From positions 412,497 through 476,496 of the forward strand of contig MNCI01028444.1 of the NCBI GenBank assembly GCA_015680685.1: a DNA stretch of 64,000 bases, written 5' to 3'. Below the pieces are notes generated by a model. It worked only from the letters and a program-made list of their open reading frames with translations. It searched no databases and was not told where the DNA came from. The translations under genes and the position numbers were made by a program. This document shows, in pieces, positions 23,261 through 35,708 of the stretch. The DNA is from Gnetum montanum (lineage: Eukaryota; Streptophyta; Gnetopsida; Gnetales; Gnetaceae). How positions within the stretch are numbered: position 1 is the first letter of the stretch; the number at the start of each line of letters is the position of its first letter.

Positions 23261-24103
23261 TGATGAACCATGTTTTGACCGGCTCTAACATTAGGTATTT
23301 GATATCGACCGGATACCTAATGTTAGAGCCTGAGATGCGATGTCGAATATCCGATATTGCGGGGCATTTGCTAGCCTATCAATATAGCGCTTGGGCTCAT
23401 GATTTTCATATCAATTTTTTTCATAGATAGCGAAGCTCTTGCAGCTTGTTTTCTCCAGAGTTAGAATATTTTCTAAGTGCCCACAACAGGAGTCTGAGTG
23501 TGTATAGATCTTTGTTTGAGCACTAATGTACCTAAGCATAGTAGTGTGATGGGAATAAAAATGAATCCTTTTGATCATCCTTGCAGCACTGAGAATAGAT
23601 TAATGTTTCCTCGAAGCATTTAATGTTCATGTCTTCATTTCAATGCACTTTAATTAAGCAATTAATTTCTAGTTAATGAACACAAGCACAACCACCTTGA
23701 GCATACATGTAGCACTTAGTAACCCAAAAATGCTTAACATTTGGCAGCCTAACAACACTATATGTGTTTAGGATGTGTTTAAAAGTGGGAATGGATACTT
23801 GTGTTATGCTAGCTAGGTAGTAGAATAATTAGATATTAAATTCCTCTACCTTCCATTCTTGTTGTAGGCGATTAAAATTACAAAACATAAAATGATAAAA
23901 ATCATGTGTCTCAATTACATTTAAACCATATCCTTGAGCTTCACAAGTGTAGTTGGGAAGACAATGAATGTTCTCAATGCCCATTTCGCTTCCTAGAGAA
24001 TTAGTGCACTAATGAATTATAAGTCCACTGAATTCAACCAGATCGTATGTGAATGCCTTAGTGATTTGTATAGTTGGGCGTAGGGGTACCTCATCGCTCA
24101 TCA
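23261..24103 (+). repeat. Element C 5' LTR (843 bp)
   Basis: Starts TGATGAACCATG, ends CGCTCATCA. It has an 18-bp perfect inverted repeat at 23281-23298/23313-23330, degraded GATATTGC-type blocks, an AT-rich TATA position (ATCAATATAGCGC, 23370-23382) and AATAAA near 23554. Confidence 0.85.
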
Positions 24104-24123
24104 TTAGGGCCATTGTTGGGGAC
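24104..24123 (+). promoter_or_regulatory. Element C primer binding site, tRNA-Asp type
   Basis: TTAGGGCCATTGTTGGGGAC, matching the tRNA-Asp primer site of elements B and D with C-to-T changes. Confidence 0.7.
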
Positions 24124-24289
24124 CTTTTGGTTGTTTCGTGCACTATCTAGATTTAGTGAAAATTATTCAAATCGTTCAAATGAACCTTAGAGTCATATCA
24201 CATTTTAAGATTACTACAACAATTTTAAGAAGCACACTACATTTTTATTTTTCTAACATAAAAGGTCTTCTTCTCACAAGAGTGGTTCT

Positions 24290-26800
24290 CTGCCCAAGTC
24301 TGATGGAGTACATTAGCCATTGCCTTAACAATGTTGAGTGGTATTTGCTCATCTTGATGAGTATGTACCAAATTTCACCTTCATCCTACACTAGGATGAA
24401 CAACTGTGGTGGCATGATATGGAGGGCAACATTGTCTTGTTGCCCGATCAATTCGTTCCTACAATGCTTCAACAAATGCTTATACGATGGGGTCTCCAAG
24501 GACTTCATGTTGAGTACATGGTGTAGGATACTGATGCTAGGGATTATCATCCCACTAAGGCATAACATCTCAAGGATCGCCAGTTAGAATAATGTTATGA
24601 ATTTGTGAAGGAAAAAGGATTGAATGATTCCCTATTCCTGCTATACCAAAAAGATAGTGGAGAGCCCTTCTCTAGGGGTTTTCCATTTAGTAATATCCCT
24701 CTCTTTGGCTTCAATGAAGGAGGTCAACACTAGAACTTGCAGTCCATGATTCATAATCTTGGTTTTGGTAAGAATGGATCCAATGACAAAGAGGGATCCA
24801 AAGAGGCAAGTCAAGGTAGGGATGTGGACAAAAAACAAGATCATGATCATCAGAGAGGTGGTAGTAGGCACCGTGATGGTGCTAGTCCTCCTTCCTCTTC
24901 ACCTTCATCATCATCCTCTTCTTCTTCTAACTTTGATCGCAACCGTAGAGGGTGTGACTATGATGGAGGTGATTGATGAGACTGAAATTATTGAAGGGAC
25001 TGTTGGGCAAGATAAGACCAAGGCCTTGAGCATTCAAGAGAGACACAACAGCATGAATGAAGGAGTAATAGAGGGCATTATAGGCACCAAAATCAAGTCC
25101 TTGATGAGCCTTTTCTTGCTACCTGAAGTATGCTGAACATCATAGAGGCAATACAAATTCTAACAAGGCATGTGAAGGACAGTTAGATCAAAAGGCTATA
25201 CATGAAGAATATCCCTTGATTCAAAGGGGGATATAACTTAGATCTATAGAACCATCTTTAAGATTTTTAAGATGCATGTGCCTTGCAAAATATAGAGAAT
25301 GAGCAGCAAAATATTTAGTTGTTCCCAAGGACACTCATTAAAGAAGCAGAAAACTAGTATCGATCCTTAGAACTAGAATCTATTAGACAATGGAGTACAA
25401 TGCTTGAATTTTTCAATGACAAATATCAAACATACTCCAGAGTGTCCAACTTGAGAAGGCAAATCCAAGGATGGAAACAAAGAACACACGAACCTTTGGA
25501 TGTCGCTATCAGCTGATATTATTCCTTAATGCATAGATGTCCTAGCCATGATTATTCTCAACTGGATCAACTTCAAAACATTGTAGATAGGCTTCGATCT
25601 AAAATGAGAACCCTTGGCATCTATGCCCAAGGGAAACTATCAGAATTAAACACTTGTCAGATCCAAAGATTGATTGAGCAAGTAGCTAAAGAGGAAGGTG
25701 AATTGAAAAAATGAGAAAGTGAAAAAGAGTATAATCACGATCTTTCCATTTGCAAGAGGGAGGTTTGATTTTGTGATAGTAAGGAAGAACAAGCACTTGA
25801 TGCGGTGGTGAATAAGAAAGCCTTCCCGCTTCAAAAATTTCAATATGAAATTATAGTCAAGGTTGATCAATTATGGGACTCCATGGATAGCAGATTTCAA
25901 GTTGTGCTAAAAATTGTTGAAGAGTCCAAAGAACGAGATAGCGATTATGAGCAAAAGCCGTGTAAGGAAGTTGAACATGCCTATCAAAGAGGTAAGGGAA
26001 AGATTACTGTAATAGAAGAAGTTATGGATAGCGAATTAAATGATGATGGTGGGTGTGACATCTGCTAGTATGAACATCCTAAGGGATGTTACCCCATAGT
26101 GTCACACTTACAGGAGTCTGGGGTGTACGCTTTGAATCCATAACTAACACAAGGGCAAACACCCAAACGATTACCTTACCCTCAAGGTAATCCTAGGCAG
26201 CTCCACCAGCAATAATAATATTATCCAAGTGGAACTTCACTGCAACTATATGAGCAATATCAATAATGGTAGCAACCACAGTCATGAGCGTTGGCACCAC
26301 CAAAGCAGCAATACCCTTACCGAAAACTTGATCCCTATGGGTATTACATTCAGCAACTCTTATCTCCATGTGACTCCTCCAGTCATGTTTCTACTTGCCA
26401 ATCTCACTACCAGCCTTCTGATTATTATCAAACTCATTCTCCACATGCAAGAAGGAATACCACTTCTTATCCTTATCCTCCTCTTATTCTAGCAAATCTT
26501 CCTCCTCCACCCGCATAGCTACCACCTGCTCCACCTATGCAGGGTGAACTCCCAACTCAACTATAATAACGGAATGCTACCAGGGCTGTTAATCTATAAT
26601 CAGTTCATCAATTGAGTGGTTCAAATACTTGATCAAAGAAAAAACCTTTTTTCTGACCATGCAGTCCCCTTAAGCCCTCAAATACACTTGCAATTGACAA
26701 CCCTGTTCTTCTGTCTTCTTCTATATCAAATTCCTTCGAGTCCCCTTCAAACCAAACATTGCCCAGGATCCATACTATGATGCTTACTCACACCGTATTT
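24290..26800 (+). pseudogene. Element C gag (broken)
   Basis: The N-terminal arm (DEYVPNFTFILH near 24355) is followed by a low-complexity Arg/Asp/His/Ser stretch (24770-25130). Then comes the gag core (STMLEFFNDKYQTYSRVSNL at 25390; IYAQGKLSELNTCQIQRLIE at 25617), a zinc-knuckle-like CDIC-YEHPKGC (26057-26090) and a Pro/Gln/Tyr-rich tail. More than twenty stops lie in the conserved frame. Homologous throughout to gag of B and D. Confidence 0.75.
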
Positions 26801-26859
26801 GATTGGATCTATGCTAGAAACATTCCCAAGAAGTTAGTAAATCTTGAAAGTCCTCTAAT

Positions 26860-27650
26860 CTATTTGTAGATTGCTAGGAATGAGCCATGTAAGGCTTTTC
26901 TTGATTTCAATTCCAGTGTCAACTTGATCTCTCATGAGATGTATACTACATGGAACCTACCTCCTTTAAAGAAGAGCAATATTAAATTAGAATTGGTAGA
27001 CCAGTCCATCACTATTCCATTAGGACTAGTACAAGATATTGTGACCACTATCTATGGGTGGTGTTATCCTGCTGATTTCCTAGTGATCAAGGTTGAGAAT
27101 TACAAAGGGGACTTTCCAATCATCATGGGAATGGCATGGCTAAGTACTATTGATGCAAGAATGGACATCAAAGATCTTTTCTTGGAAATATCCAAAGAAA
27201 ATGCATTCAGGAAGATTGAGAAGAAGCAAGTTATATGCATCACATATAGTGATACAGGGTGCAATTGTGTGCAAAAACTATGGGCAATGAAATAAGCATC
27301 CATCTATGCATGCAAGTAGTTTGCTCCAAAAGCAAAAATTCAAAGGTGTCTATATGTAGCAGCCACAAAACAAGAGGGCACCCAGTGGCTGACCACTGAT
27401 TTTGAGAGCACCACACTTTGCATGAAAGCAACTAAGAGCCTGAAATGTGCATATGTTGCAGGCATGGATGAACTAGAGCAAGTTCATCACCAACTCTCTA
27501 ATGATGCAAATGATGATACCTGCTGGGGACAGTTTGAAATTCCTGAAAATTTCAAGCAAGAGCCCCTTGAACTAAAAACTCTATCAGCTAACATTAAATA
27601 TGTGTTCTTAAACAATGCCAATCTTGATCCAAATAGAAAAAGATGTTGTT
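26860..27650 (+). pseudogene. Element C aspartic protease region (broken)
   Basis: AFLDFNSSVNLISHEMY near 26895 corresponds to the LLDLGSGVNLISQEMY of element D, so the catalytic D-x-G has lost its glycine. The following ITIPLGLVQDIVTTI, then DFPIIMGMAWLSTIDAR, are the protease core. The frame stays open at 26924-27295 and 27422-27652. Confidence 0.7.
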
Positions 27651-27759
27651 AAATGTGGTTGAAAATGGTCAACAACCTTTACCTAGTCATATCTTGAACT
27701 CACAGGGATTGATCCTAAGATATGCTAGTATCGCATCTACATCGACTCGATCATAAAGC

Positions 27760-29090
27760 CAAAGAGACAACCACAAGAGTGATTGAACCTTAAACTGAAG
27801 TAGATTGTCAAGGAGGAAATTGAACAACTCCACAAGGTAGGATTCATTTATCCCATTACAGATAGCAAGTGGGTTAGTCCACTCATTATTGTGCATAAAA
27901 AACATGGCAAGTGGTGGGTCTATATCGATTTTCGGCTACTAAATATGGAAAAATTTAAGGATCACTTTCCATTGCCATTCATTGATTAGGTGTTGGACAC
28001 AATATGTAGGCATTGCTACTACAATTTTCTAGATGGCTATAGTGGCTATAACCAAATCTAGATCGCATTGGAGGACCAAGCCAAAACAACACTCACAAGT
28101 CCATGGGGAACCTTTGCATATCGCAAGATGCCTTTTGGTCTATGCAATGCCCTTACTACATTCCAACACTTGGTCCTAAGAATTTTTCAACAACAAATTG
28201 GTAGTGGTGTGGAAGTCCTCATGGATGAATTCTCCACCTATGGAGCTACATTTGAGCAAGCCTTGGACCATATTGAACAAGTGTTAAAATGATGTGTTGA
28301 AACAAACTTGTAGCTCAATTAGGAAAAAGTCACTTGATGGTCCAGGAAGGCATTGTATTAGGGCACAAAATATCAAAAGTTGGAATTAAGGCTGACTGTA
28401 AAAAAATAAGGGTTATCCAAGGAATAACTTGTCAACCAGAAACTATCAAAGATGTTTAATCATTCCTTGGACATATTGGCTACTATCGACGATTCATAGA
28501 GAAGTTCTCTAAGATCACAAAACCATTGGTGGAGCTAAGAAAGAAACATGCTCCATTTGTTTAGACTATAGAATGTGAACAAGCATTTCAACAATTGAAA
28601 GATAAACTTGTAGAAACTCCAATCCTACAAGCACCTGACTAGTTTAGACTATTTCATGTTATGACAGATACATCAAATTATGTGTTGGAAGTTGTGCTTA
28701 TGTTGATGGGTGACAAGAAATGTCCATATTACATCCACTAGGCTAGTGAAGCATTGTGGATGCACAATTGAACTACACCACTACAGAAAAAGAATTGATG
28801 GTAGTGGTGTTTGCTCTTAAAAAGTTCAGGCATTATGTGCTTGGATACAAAGTATTTATGCACACAAACCATAGTGCCATCCACTTCCTGATGAACAAGC
28901 CAATGGTGAGTCCCTCTGTCATATGGTGGCTAGCGATCTTATAGGAATTCGATCCCACAATGGTAGATTGAAAGGGCACTAAGAATGTGGTCCTTAATCA
29001 CTTGTCTCGGTTACAATGGGACAACAAAGAGGAGGAGAACCCACCATCTGATATGTTTCCTAACGAACTTCTATTTGCTGGGGCTATAAC
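27760..29090 (+). pseudogene. Element C reverse transcriptase and RNase H (broken)
   Basis: Order: VKEEIEQLHKVGFIYPI; KWWVYIDFRLLN; DHFPLPFID; SPWGTFAYRKMPFGLCNALT; the active-site block VLMDEFSTYG; connection SFLGHIGYYRRFIEKFSK; RNase H NYTTTEKELMVVVFALKKF, HYVLGYKVFMHTNHSAIHF and GTKNVVLNHLSRL. All are standard gypsy blocks. The YMDD-type motif reads LMDE, so polymerase activity is expected to be lost. Frames shift at about 28320 and 28750, and stops occur throughout. Confidence 0.85.
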
Positions 29091-29259
29091 TAAATAATTT
29101 CCCAATGAGCCTAAATGGTATGATGGCATTCTCACCTATCTTCTCACCTAAGAGATGCCATAAGGGTTGGACCATTGGAAGAAACAATAGTTTCTTCACT
29201 AGGTAAAACGCTTCATAGAGATTAACATACACCTCTACAATGTGTGCGTTGATGTCCTA

Positions 29260-30370
29260 GTTTGTTGGTGTGTCCTTGATGTTGATTAACTGCACATTCT
29301 CCAAGATTCTCATGAAGGTCCTTGTGGAGGCCACTATGTTGGGAGATGCATGGCCATTAAAATCTTGATGGCAAGGTACTATTGGCCAACAATTTTCAAA
29401 GATGCTTATCAATATGTCTACTCTTGTGAATGCTACCAACAAGATGGTGGAATGATTGCTTAAATGGAGGGATCTTAACAATGGATTCAACCATTAAAAC
29501 CCTTTGACATTTGGGACATTGATTTCATGGGTCCCATCACATCCATGTCAAATGGAAAGACATACATCATAGTCATTATTGACTATTGTATGAAATGGGT
29601 AGAAGTAGCAATCGTCATTGACTCTACATCTTCTACTAGTGCTCATTATGTACAAAAAAATGTTGTAAATAGGTTTGGTGTGCCACGTGCATTAATTTCT
29701 GATAATGGAACTCACTTTATAGGCACTACCTTTTGGAAGCTCATGCAACACCTGGGTGTTGAACATAAACTGATAACACCCTACCACCCCCAAGCTAATG
29801 GTCAAGTTGAGGTTACCAATAGCGAAATCTTAAGGATTGTAACAAGAATTGTTAGCAAATATAGGAAATATTGGGGCATGAAACTCAATGATGCCCTTTG
29901 GGCCTACCACTCAACATGAAAACTTTCTATAGATTATTCTCCCTATCAGTTTGTGTATAGAAAATTACCAACACTTCTTATTCAATCCAAGCTCTGTATA
30001 CTTTCAATAGCCTGTGACTGACCTTGACTTGAGTTTAGCACAAAAGGAAAGATTAATGAATCTCAACTTGCTAGATGAAAACTGATTGATGGCCCTATCA
30101 TTTAATGAGTTGCACAAAGCATACAAAAAAAAGCCCCATGACCTTAAAATACAGAAAGTGAAATTTCAACTAGGAGATAAGGTTCTCTACTAGAACCCCA
30201 AATACGTACCTCAATGAACTAAGTTCCAAACATTGTGGAAAGGACCTTATATAATTTATGAAACTTTTTCTTTTGGGGCCATGATGATCTACAAACCTAA
30301 GAGCCCAAGCAAGAAATAGTTGGTCAACATACAACAAGTCAAACCTTTCCACAAGCATAAGCTAGCAAAT
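29260..30370 (+). pseudogene. Element C integrase (broken)
   Basis: N-terminal HHCC finger region (DSHEGPCGGHYVGRCMAIKI ... CECYQQDGG, 29305-29455). Core with the D,D,E residues: WDIDFMGP (29515), LISDNGTHFIG (29695) and QANGQVEVTN (29790). An open stretch runs 29527-29919. The C-terminal part (KFQLGDKVLYWNPKYVP-like) continues to 30360 with stops. The three catalytic residues are all present even though the frame is broken elsewhere. Directly behind it lies a short conserved peptide, SIFWISSLKLNHGGDGHP, shared with B and D. Confidence 0.85.
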
Positions 30371-30429
30371 ACAAGAAACACCTCATCAAATGGATAACCA
30401 TGCTCCATATTTTGGATCTCCTCCTTAAA

Positions 30430-32372
30430 ACTCAATCATGGGGGAGATGGCCATCCATGCTAACTATATAAGAAGCTCCTCAATTTTTCACCCTTTTTGT
30501 TTTACACATTCTTTATTTTACATCTTCTTGTTTTCATGTTATTAATCTTTTCTACTTTTTTTTACAACATTGTTAGTACATTTGCTATTTCTTGAGTATT
30601 TTACACGTTCTTTTAGATTTTCTTTTATTTTGGTGTGATTGTCTAACTTTTTGTTAATAAGTACTAGGCACAATGGTAATTTGTTAATTGATGGTGGTAT
30701 ATACTATTCAGTTATTTGATTGTTGGTGTTTAGATTCTAGTTTTGAATTTTGTTACAAATAATTAGGACATGGTTTCTTTTTCCTAAAATAGGTAGTGAG
30801 TCCACAACACCCACCCATTCACAAACTCTATGGTTTTCCTTATTCTAGAAATGTGCAGTTCTTTTTTCATTAATAAAATTATAACAAATTTGTGAATTTA
30901 GTAGTTTTTGGAATTGAAAAGGATTCAAAGGTTTGAATAGGATGTGACTTTAAGTGGATTTAGTATTCTTTGTGCCTTTCTGCTTACTTGGGTGCATGTG
31001 TGTTTCCATGGATTTTTTACCATTCTGTGTCAACCAGTAAAAGGAAGTTAAATAGGTCTTTGCATGGTGTAGTTCTCATAAAAAAAAATGATGGGAATTC
31101 AAAGCATATCCCTTAGACAAAATGAACAGGCTACAAACATTAGTTATGGGACTAGAGAGACATGTTACCTATACTTGAAGGTCCCCTCTAACTAAGGCCC
31201 ATCTTGACTTCCTACTTCTCTTTTCTTCTCTAATAAGGAGTAATGGTTGTTCTATGGAAGCACTTTTGTGTCTCAGGGGGATGGGCTAGTCTTAGAATGG
31301 TGATGCAAAGTCACTGAATGTGGTTGGTTTTGGTCTAGACTAAGGTTAGATCTTATCAAGTCATTTAACCATAAAATTCACAAGGGACTTCATGTAACCT
31401 TAATTAGGAACTCCATTCCACACACACTCTTTCATCCATCCATGCTTGCCATGTCTCACCTCATTGCTAGTTTCATGTTCTTTTTTGATGTCCTAGGTTG
31501 ATGTGTTGAAATTCTTAAGTAGTTTCTTCTTTGTTTTTGTACTTAACCTTTTGTAACCATTAATCATCCACAGGGCCCACAAACTCCTCAGTTTGAAGTT
31601 ATGCAAGGATAATAAAATGCCTACGCCTACTTTGGAAAGGATCCACTTATATATCTTTTGGTTGGGTTAGTTAAGTTCTTTATCCTTAGACACTCTTACA
31701 ATTAAATCCTTTTGTTTACTTCATCAATGACATCCTAATGTGCACACCTTCACAATGTTCTTCAATGAAATATTTTTGTTGTCTTTGTTGTGATTCTTTA
31801 ATCCTCCTTAGGTATTTTATTATGTTAGGACTTTTCAAAAATTCACTAATGGACCATCGATCTATTCCACCATATTTTTCAGCCTTCTTGCAAACAGTAT
31901 TATTAAAATTCATCCATCACAATCACAACCTAGCCAAGTATAACCACTAATAAGACAAGGTACTTCAAAGCTATATGTTACACATTGCACTCTAATCCAT
32001 GATTTTGTTATGATTGTAGTGGGAAGCATGGATGGAATGCATGGACTAGAAGCAAGACTGTCCTCATAGAGGAAGCAATAGCAGCAGCACTATGTGGGGA
32101 GCACTCTTCATGATCGTTGAATCTTCTTCCTCGCTCTTTAGCTACTAGAGGGTTGGATGTTAGTTTTTCCCAAGATGTTCTCTTCTCTTATCATGAACAC
32201 CCAATTTTGTAAAAGATTGTAATCTATACACTCAAGCACTTAGGAGTTTATTTGTTTCATCTAAGTTAGTTTGTATGTCAGTCAATAATCCCATACCTTT
32301 CCAATATTTTGTAAGGAACTTGTTCCTCCTCTTCTTCACTTGATGACGAGTTTTCATTCAGTCATGGGTGTA
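30430..32372 (+). other. Element C non-coding tail and purine tract
   Basis: Begins with CAATCATGGGGGAGATGG, then T-rich sequence with TTTTGTTTTACACATTC repeats, and ends CAGTCATGGGTGTA immediately before the 3' LTR. Parallels the tails of B and D. Open frames here (31716-31950) are short and unrecognised. Confidence 0.6.
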
Positions 32373-33048
32373 TGATGAACCATGTTTTGATTGGCTTTGA
32401 TATTAGATACCTAATGTTGAAGCCCAAGATGCAATATCGAATATTTGATATCACGGGGTATATACCGACCTATAAATATAGTGCTTGGGCTTACAATTTT
32501 CATATCAGTTTTTGTCATAGATAGCGAAGCTCTTGTAGTTTGTTTTCTCTAGAGTTAGAATATTTTCTGAGTGCCCGCAGTAGGAGTCTAAGTGTGTATG
32601 GATATTTCTTTGAGTACTGATGTACCTGAGCACAACAGTGTGATGGAAATAAAAATGAACAATTTTGATCATCCTTGCAGCATTGAGAATAGATTAATGT
32701 TTCCTTGAATCATTTAATATTCATGCACTTCATTTCAATGCACTTTAATTAAGTAATTAATTTTTAATTTTTAATGAACACAAGCACAACCACCTCGAGC
32801 ATACGTGTAGCACTTGGTAACTTAGAAATGCTTAATGTTTAGTAGCCTAGTAGTGCTATATGTGTCCAAGATGTGTCTAGAAAGTGGAAACAGGTACTTA
32901 TGTTAGGCTAGCTAGGCAATAGAATAATTAGATATTAAATTCCTCTACCTTCCATTCTTGTTGTAGGTGATTAAACTACAAAACATAAAACGATAAAAAT
33001 CATGTGTCTCAATTACTCCTAAACTGTATCCTTGAACTTCATAGATGT
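32373..33048 (+). repeat. Element C 3' LTR, left part
   Basis: Matches 23261-23950 of the 5' LTR; TATAAATATA at 32471-32480. It is interrupted at 33048 by element B and resumes at 40035 after the duplicated GATGT. Confidence 0.85.
33044..33048 (+). other. Target-site duplication of element B, left copy
   Basis: GATGT next to the LTR start at 33049. The same five bases follow the other LTR at 40035-40039, proving that B is a single complete insertion. Confidence 0.9.
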
Positions 33049-33818
33049 TGATGAGTGGCGAGGTACCCCTACACTCAACCATACGAATACAAGTGTTACA
33101 CGTGCGATTCGATCGAACTCTGCAAACTAAGTGCCTACACGCCTTATGGAACACCTAAGGTTAATTAATCATTTTCCTCCTAAGCTTACTGATATTTGTC
33201 ATGGTTGTATGGTTAAGTAAGCTTGAGGCATGTGATTTTTATATCTTTTATGTTTTTATTGCCTATGCTAAGAGAGAAAAGGGTGAAGAGACTAAGTAAC
33301 TAACTTTAACTAACTAAGCCTTAATTATCCTAGCATTAGTATCTGTTCCCACTTGCCGTTTCATACCCTAAACCAATGCAACACTACTGGGGTTACCAAA
33401 CGCTATTCGCTACTGGGATTACCAAGTGTAATGCACATGCTCGAAGCAGTTGTACTGAATGCACTTAACTATGAGAGTTGAGGGTCGAGAGAGATTAAGT
33501 CCTTAAGAAAGCATTTAAAAAATTAACAATAATTAAAGTCCTATCTAGCTTAGTCCATACACTTCCAGGTTTATCCAAAAGTTCATCTTTATTGCTGTAC
33601 ACAATTATGTGCTTAGGTATAGAATTACTCGAATAAAGATCCATTCACTTTGGGACTCCTACTGCGAGCACATGGAAATTATTCTAACTATGGAATGGAA
33701 AAATGGCAAGAGTTTAGCTAAGGTCTAGATCTAGATGGAGAAACAAGGGAGAGTTGCCTCTTATTTATAGAACTGGCGGTGGGTTGCAATATCACGTATG
33801 CGATATTGCATCCCATCA
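33049..33818 (-). repeat. Element B 3' LTR (770 bp)
   Basis: Minus-strand ends TGATGGGATGC...CCACTCATCA; TATA box at 33762-33769. The GATATCGC array is shorter than in the 5' LTR (ATATCACGTATGCGATATTG remains), which accounts for much of the length difference. Confidence 0.9.
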
Positions 33819-35708
33819 TACCCCCATGACTGAATAAAAACTCGTCCTCAAGTTCCTTACAAAATATTGGGAAGGTATGGGATTATTGACTTGAATGGAA
33901 CTAATGGTGAATGGGATGACATGTGAACAGCTCATCATTATAGAAAATGACAAAATTGGTGTTCATGACAACAAGAGTGAACACTTTATACATTTGACAT
34001 CAGGCCTTATTTGATAGCTGAGAGAGAAGAGAGAAGAGAGAAGAAGTCTACTACTGCCAATGCCAAGATTACATCTTTCATCATCCATCCGTAAGTGCGC
34101 CATCAATCTTGTTCCTTGCATAACTGCTTCAGCACTGATCCATTCCAAGTGTTCCCTCTAGGTCCAATCCGTTGTTGTATGATTGCCATCTACACACACA
34201 ACACATTCTTATATTAGCAAGGGTAAATAAATCACAATGTAGTTGATACCTTGCCACAGTGTAAGGTCCATTGGCTAAGTTGTGGTATGGCTGATGTGGA
34301 TTCTAGAGATATACTAATGATGACTACCCAAGGTGTAGGGGTTAGGAGAAAATTGAAAAAATTGGACCAGGACCCCCATGACTAATCACAAACCTCCAGT
34401 AGCAAGAGAATGGTAAAAGAGAAGGAATACGAAGGATGAAGAAAAAGAGACAATGGAAACACTGATAAAAAGGGATGTCAAAGATGGAAATGAATGAAAT
34501 AAATGGTGATTGCAGCAATGTTTAAAGAAAAGAAATTAACGGATGCACCAAATAGGAATGCCAGTGGGTCCTCCCCAAAGCAGGCTCATGCCCTGGAAAT
34601 CCCACATTCAAAGAGTCTGTAGGCTTTGGGAATGTCATTTGGAAACAAGAGTTAAAGTCTTAACCACAAGAATTTACCAAAAAGAAAACAATGCATCCAC
34701 CAAGATATGGACTACTGATACAATCGGCAATGAGGTGATAAATGAAAAAAGAAGGATGGAGAGAAGAGAATGGAATAGAATCTCAAGAACGAGGTGGTGT
34801 ACAACCCCTTGTGTATTTAATGATTAATGTGACTTAGTAGATCTCATTCCAAATCTGGCCTCAAAAAAACCACGTTCAGTGACTTCGCATTAATACATTT
34901 GGCCCATCCATCCACTTGAAGTAACAAGAATTCCTTCACCAAAGAGCCACCACCATTCCGATGAAACGAAGGAGGAGAGAATAGGAAGCGAGAAGGGCCT
35001 TAGTTAGAGGGAACATGTTTATTTTAGATCCATAACCAGTGCTTGTAACCTAAATGATTATTTCATCTAAGGGGTGTGCTTTGAATTCTCACAATTTTTT
35101 TTTGTGTTTTTGCGTGAGAACCACACCATGCAAAGACTTATTATTTTTAGTTACTCAGCTTCCTAATAATATGGCAATCATCGGAACGGTAAGAAGAATC
35201 AAGAAGAAAACATCCAAGCATCCAAGAGAATGGCCAACACAAACACATCAAGTTCCCTTGAAGCCACACCCTTTTCAATCCTTGAGTCCTTAGTTTGAGA
35301 AGTACCCAATCACCAATTCGTTGATAGTTCTTATAATTTTGAAGAAAGGGACTGTACAGTTCCAAGCCAAGAGAGACCATAGAGATTTCTGGATGCATGG
35401 GTGATGTGGAATCATTGCCTATTATATCAAAAGAACCATACCTTAGTATCAACATCATAACTTAAAGGTAAAAACCAAACATTAGCAATCAATAGAAAAT
35501 AGTTCATACCATCATTAAGAGCACTTATTGGGTGACAAACCTACCAAAATGGATAAAACACACACATATACACACAAATAAAAGAAAAAGTATAAATGAT
35601 GTTGTAAAACAAAAACAAGAAAGGTTAAAAAGAAATTTGTAAAACAAAAATGTGCAAAACAAAAATGTGTAAAATAAATACTTAAAAAGAACTGAGGGCC
35701 TCAAATGA
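33819..35708 (-). other. Element B non-coding tail
   Basis: About 1.9 kb between the end of the gag-protease frame and the 3' LTR. It includes TCATGGGGG motifs on the minus strand (near 34371-34382 and next to 33819), repeats of ACAAAAATGTGTAAAA (35570-35690) and a segment near 33960-34190 alignable with 55950-56150 of D. Confidence 0.6.
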
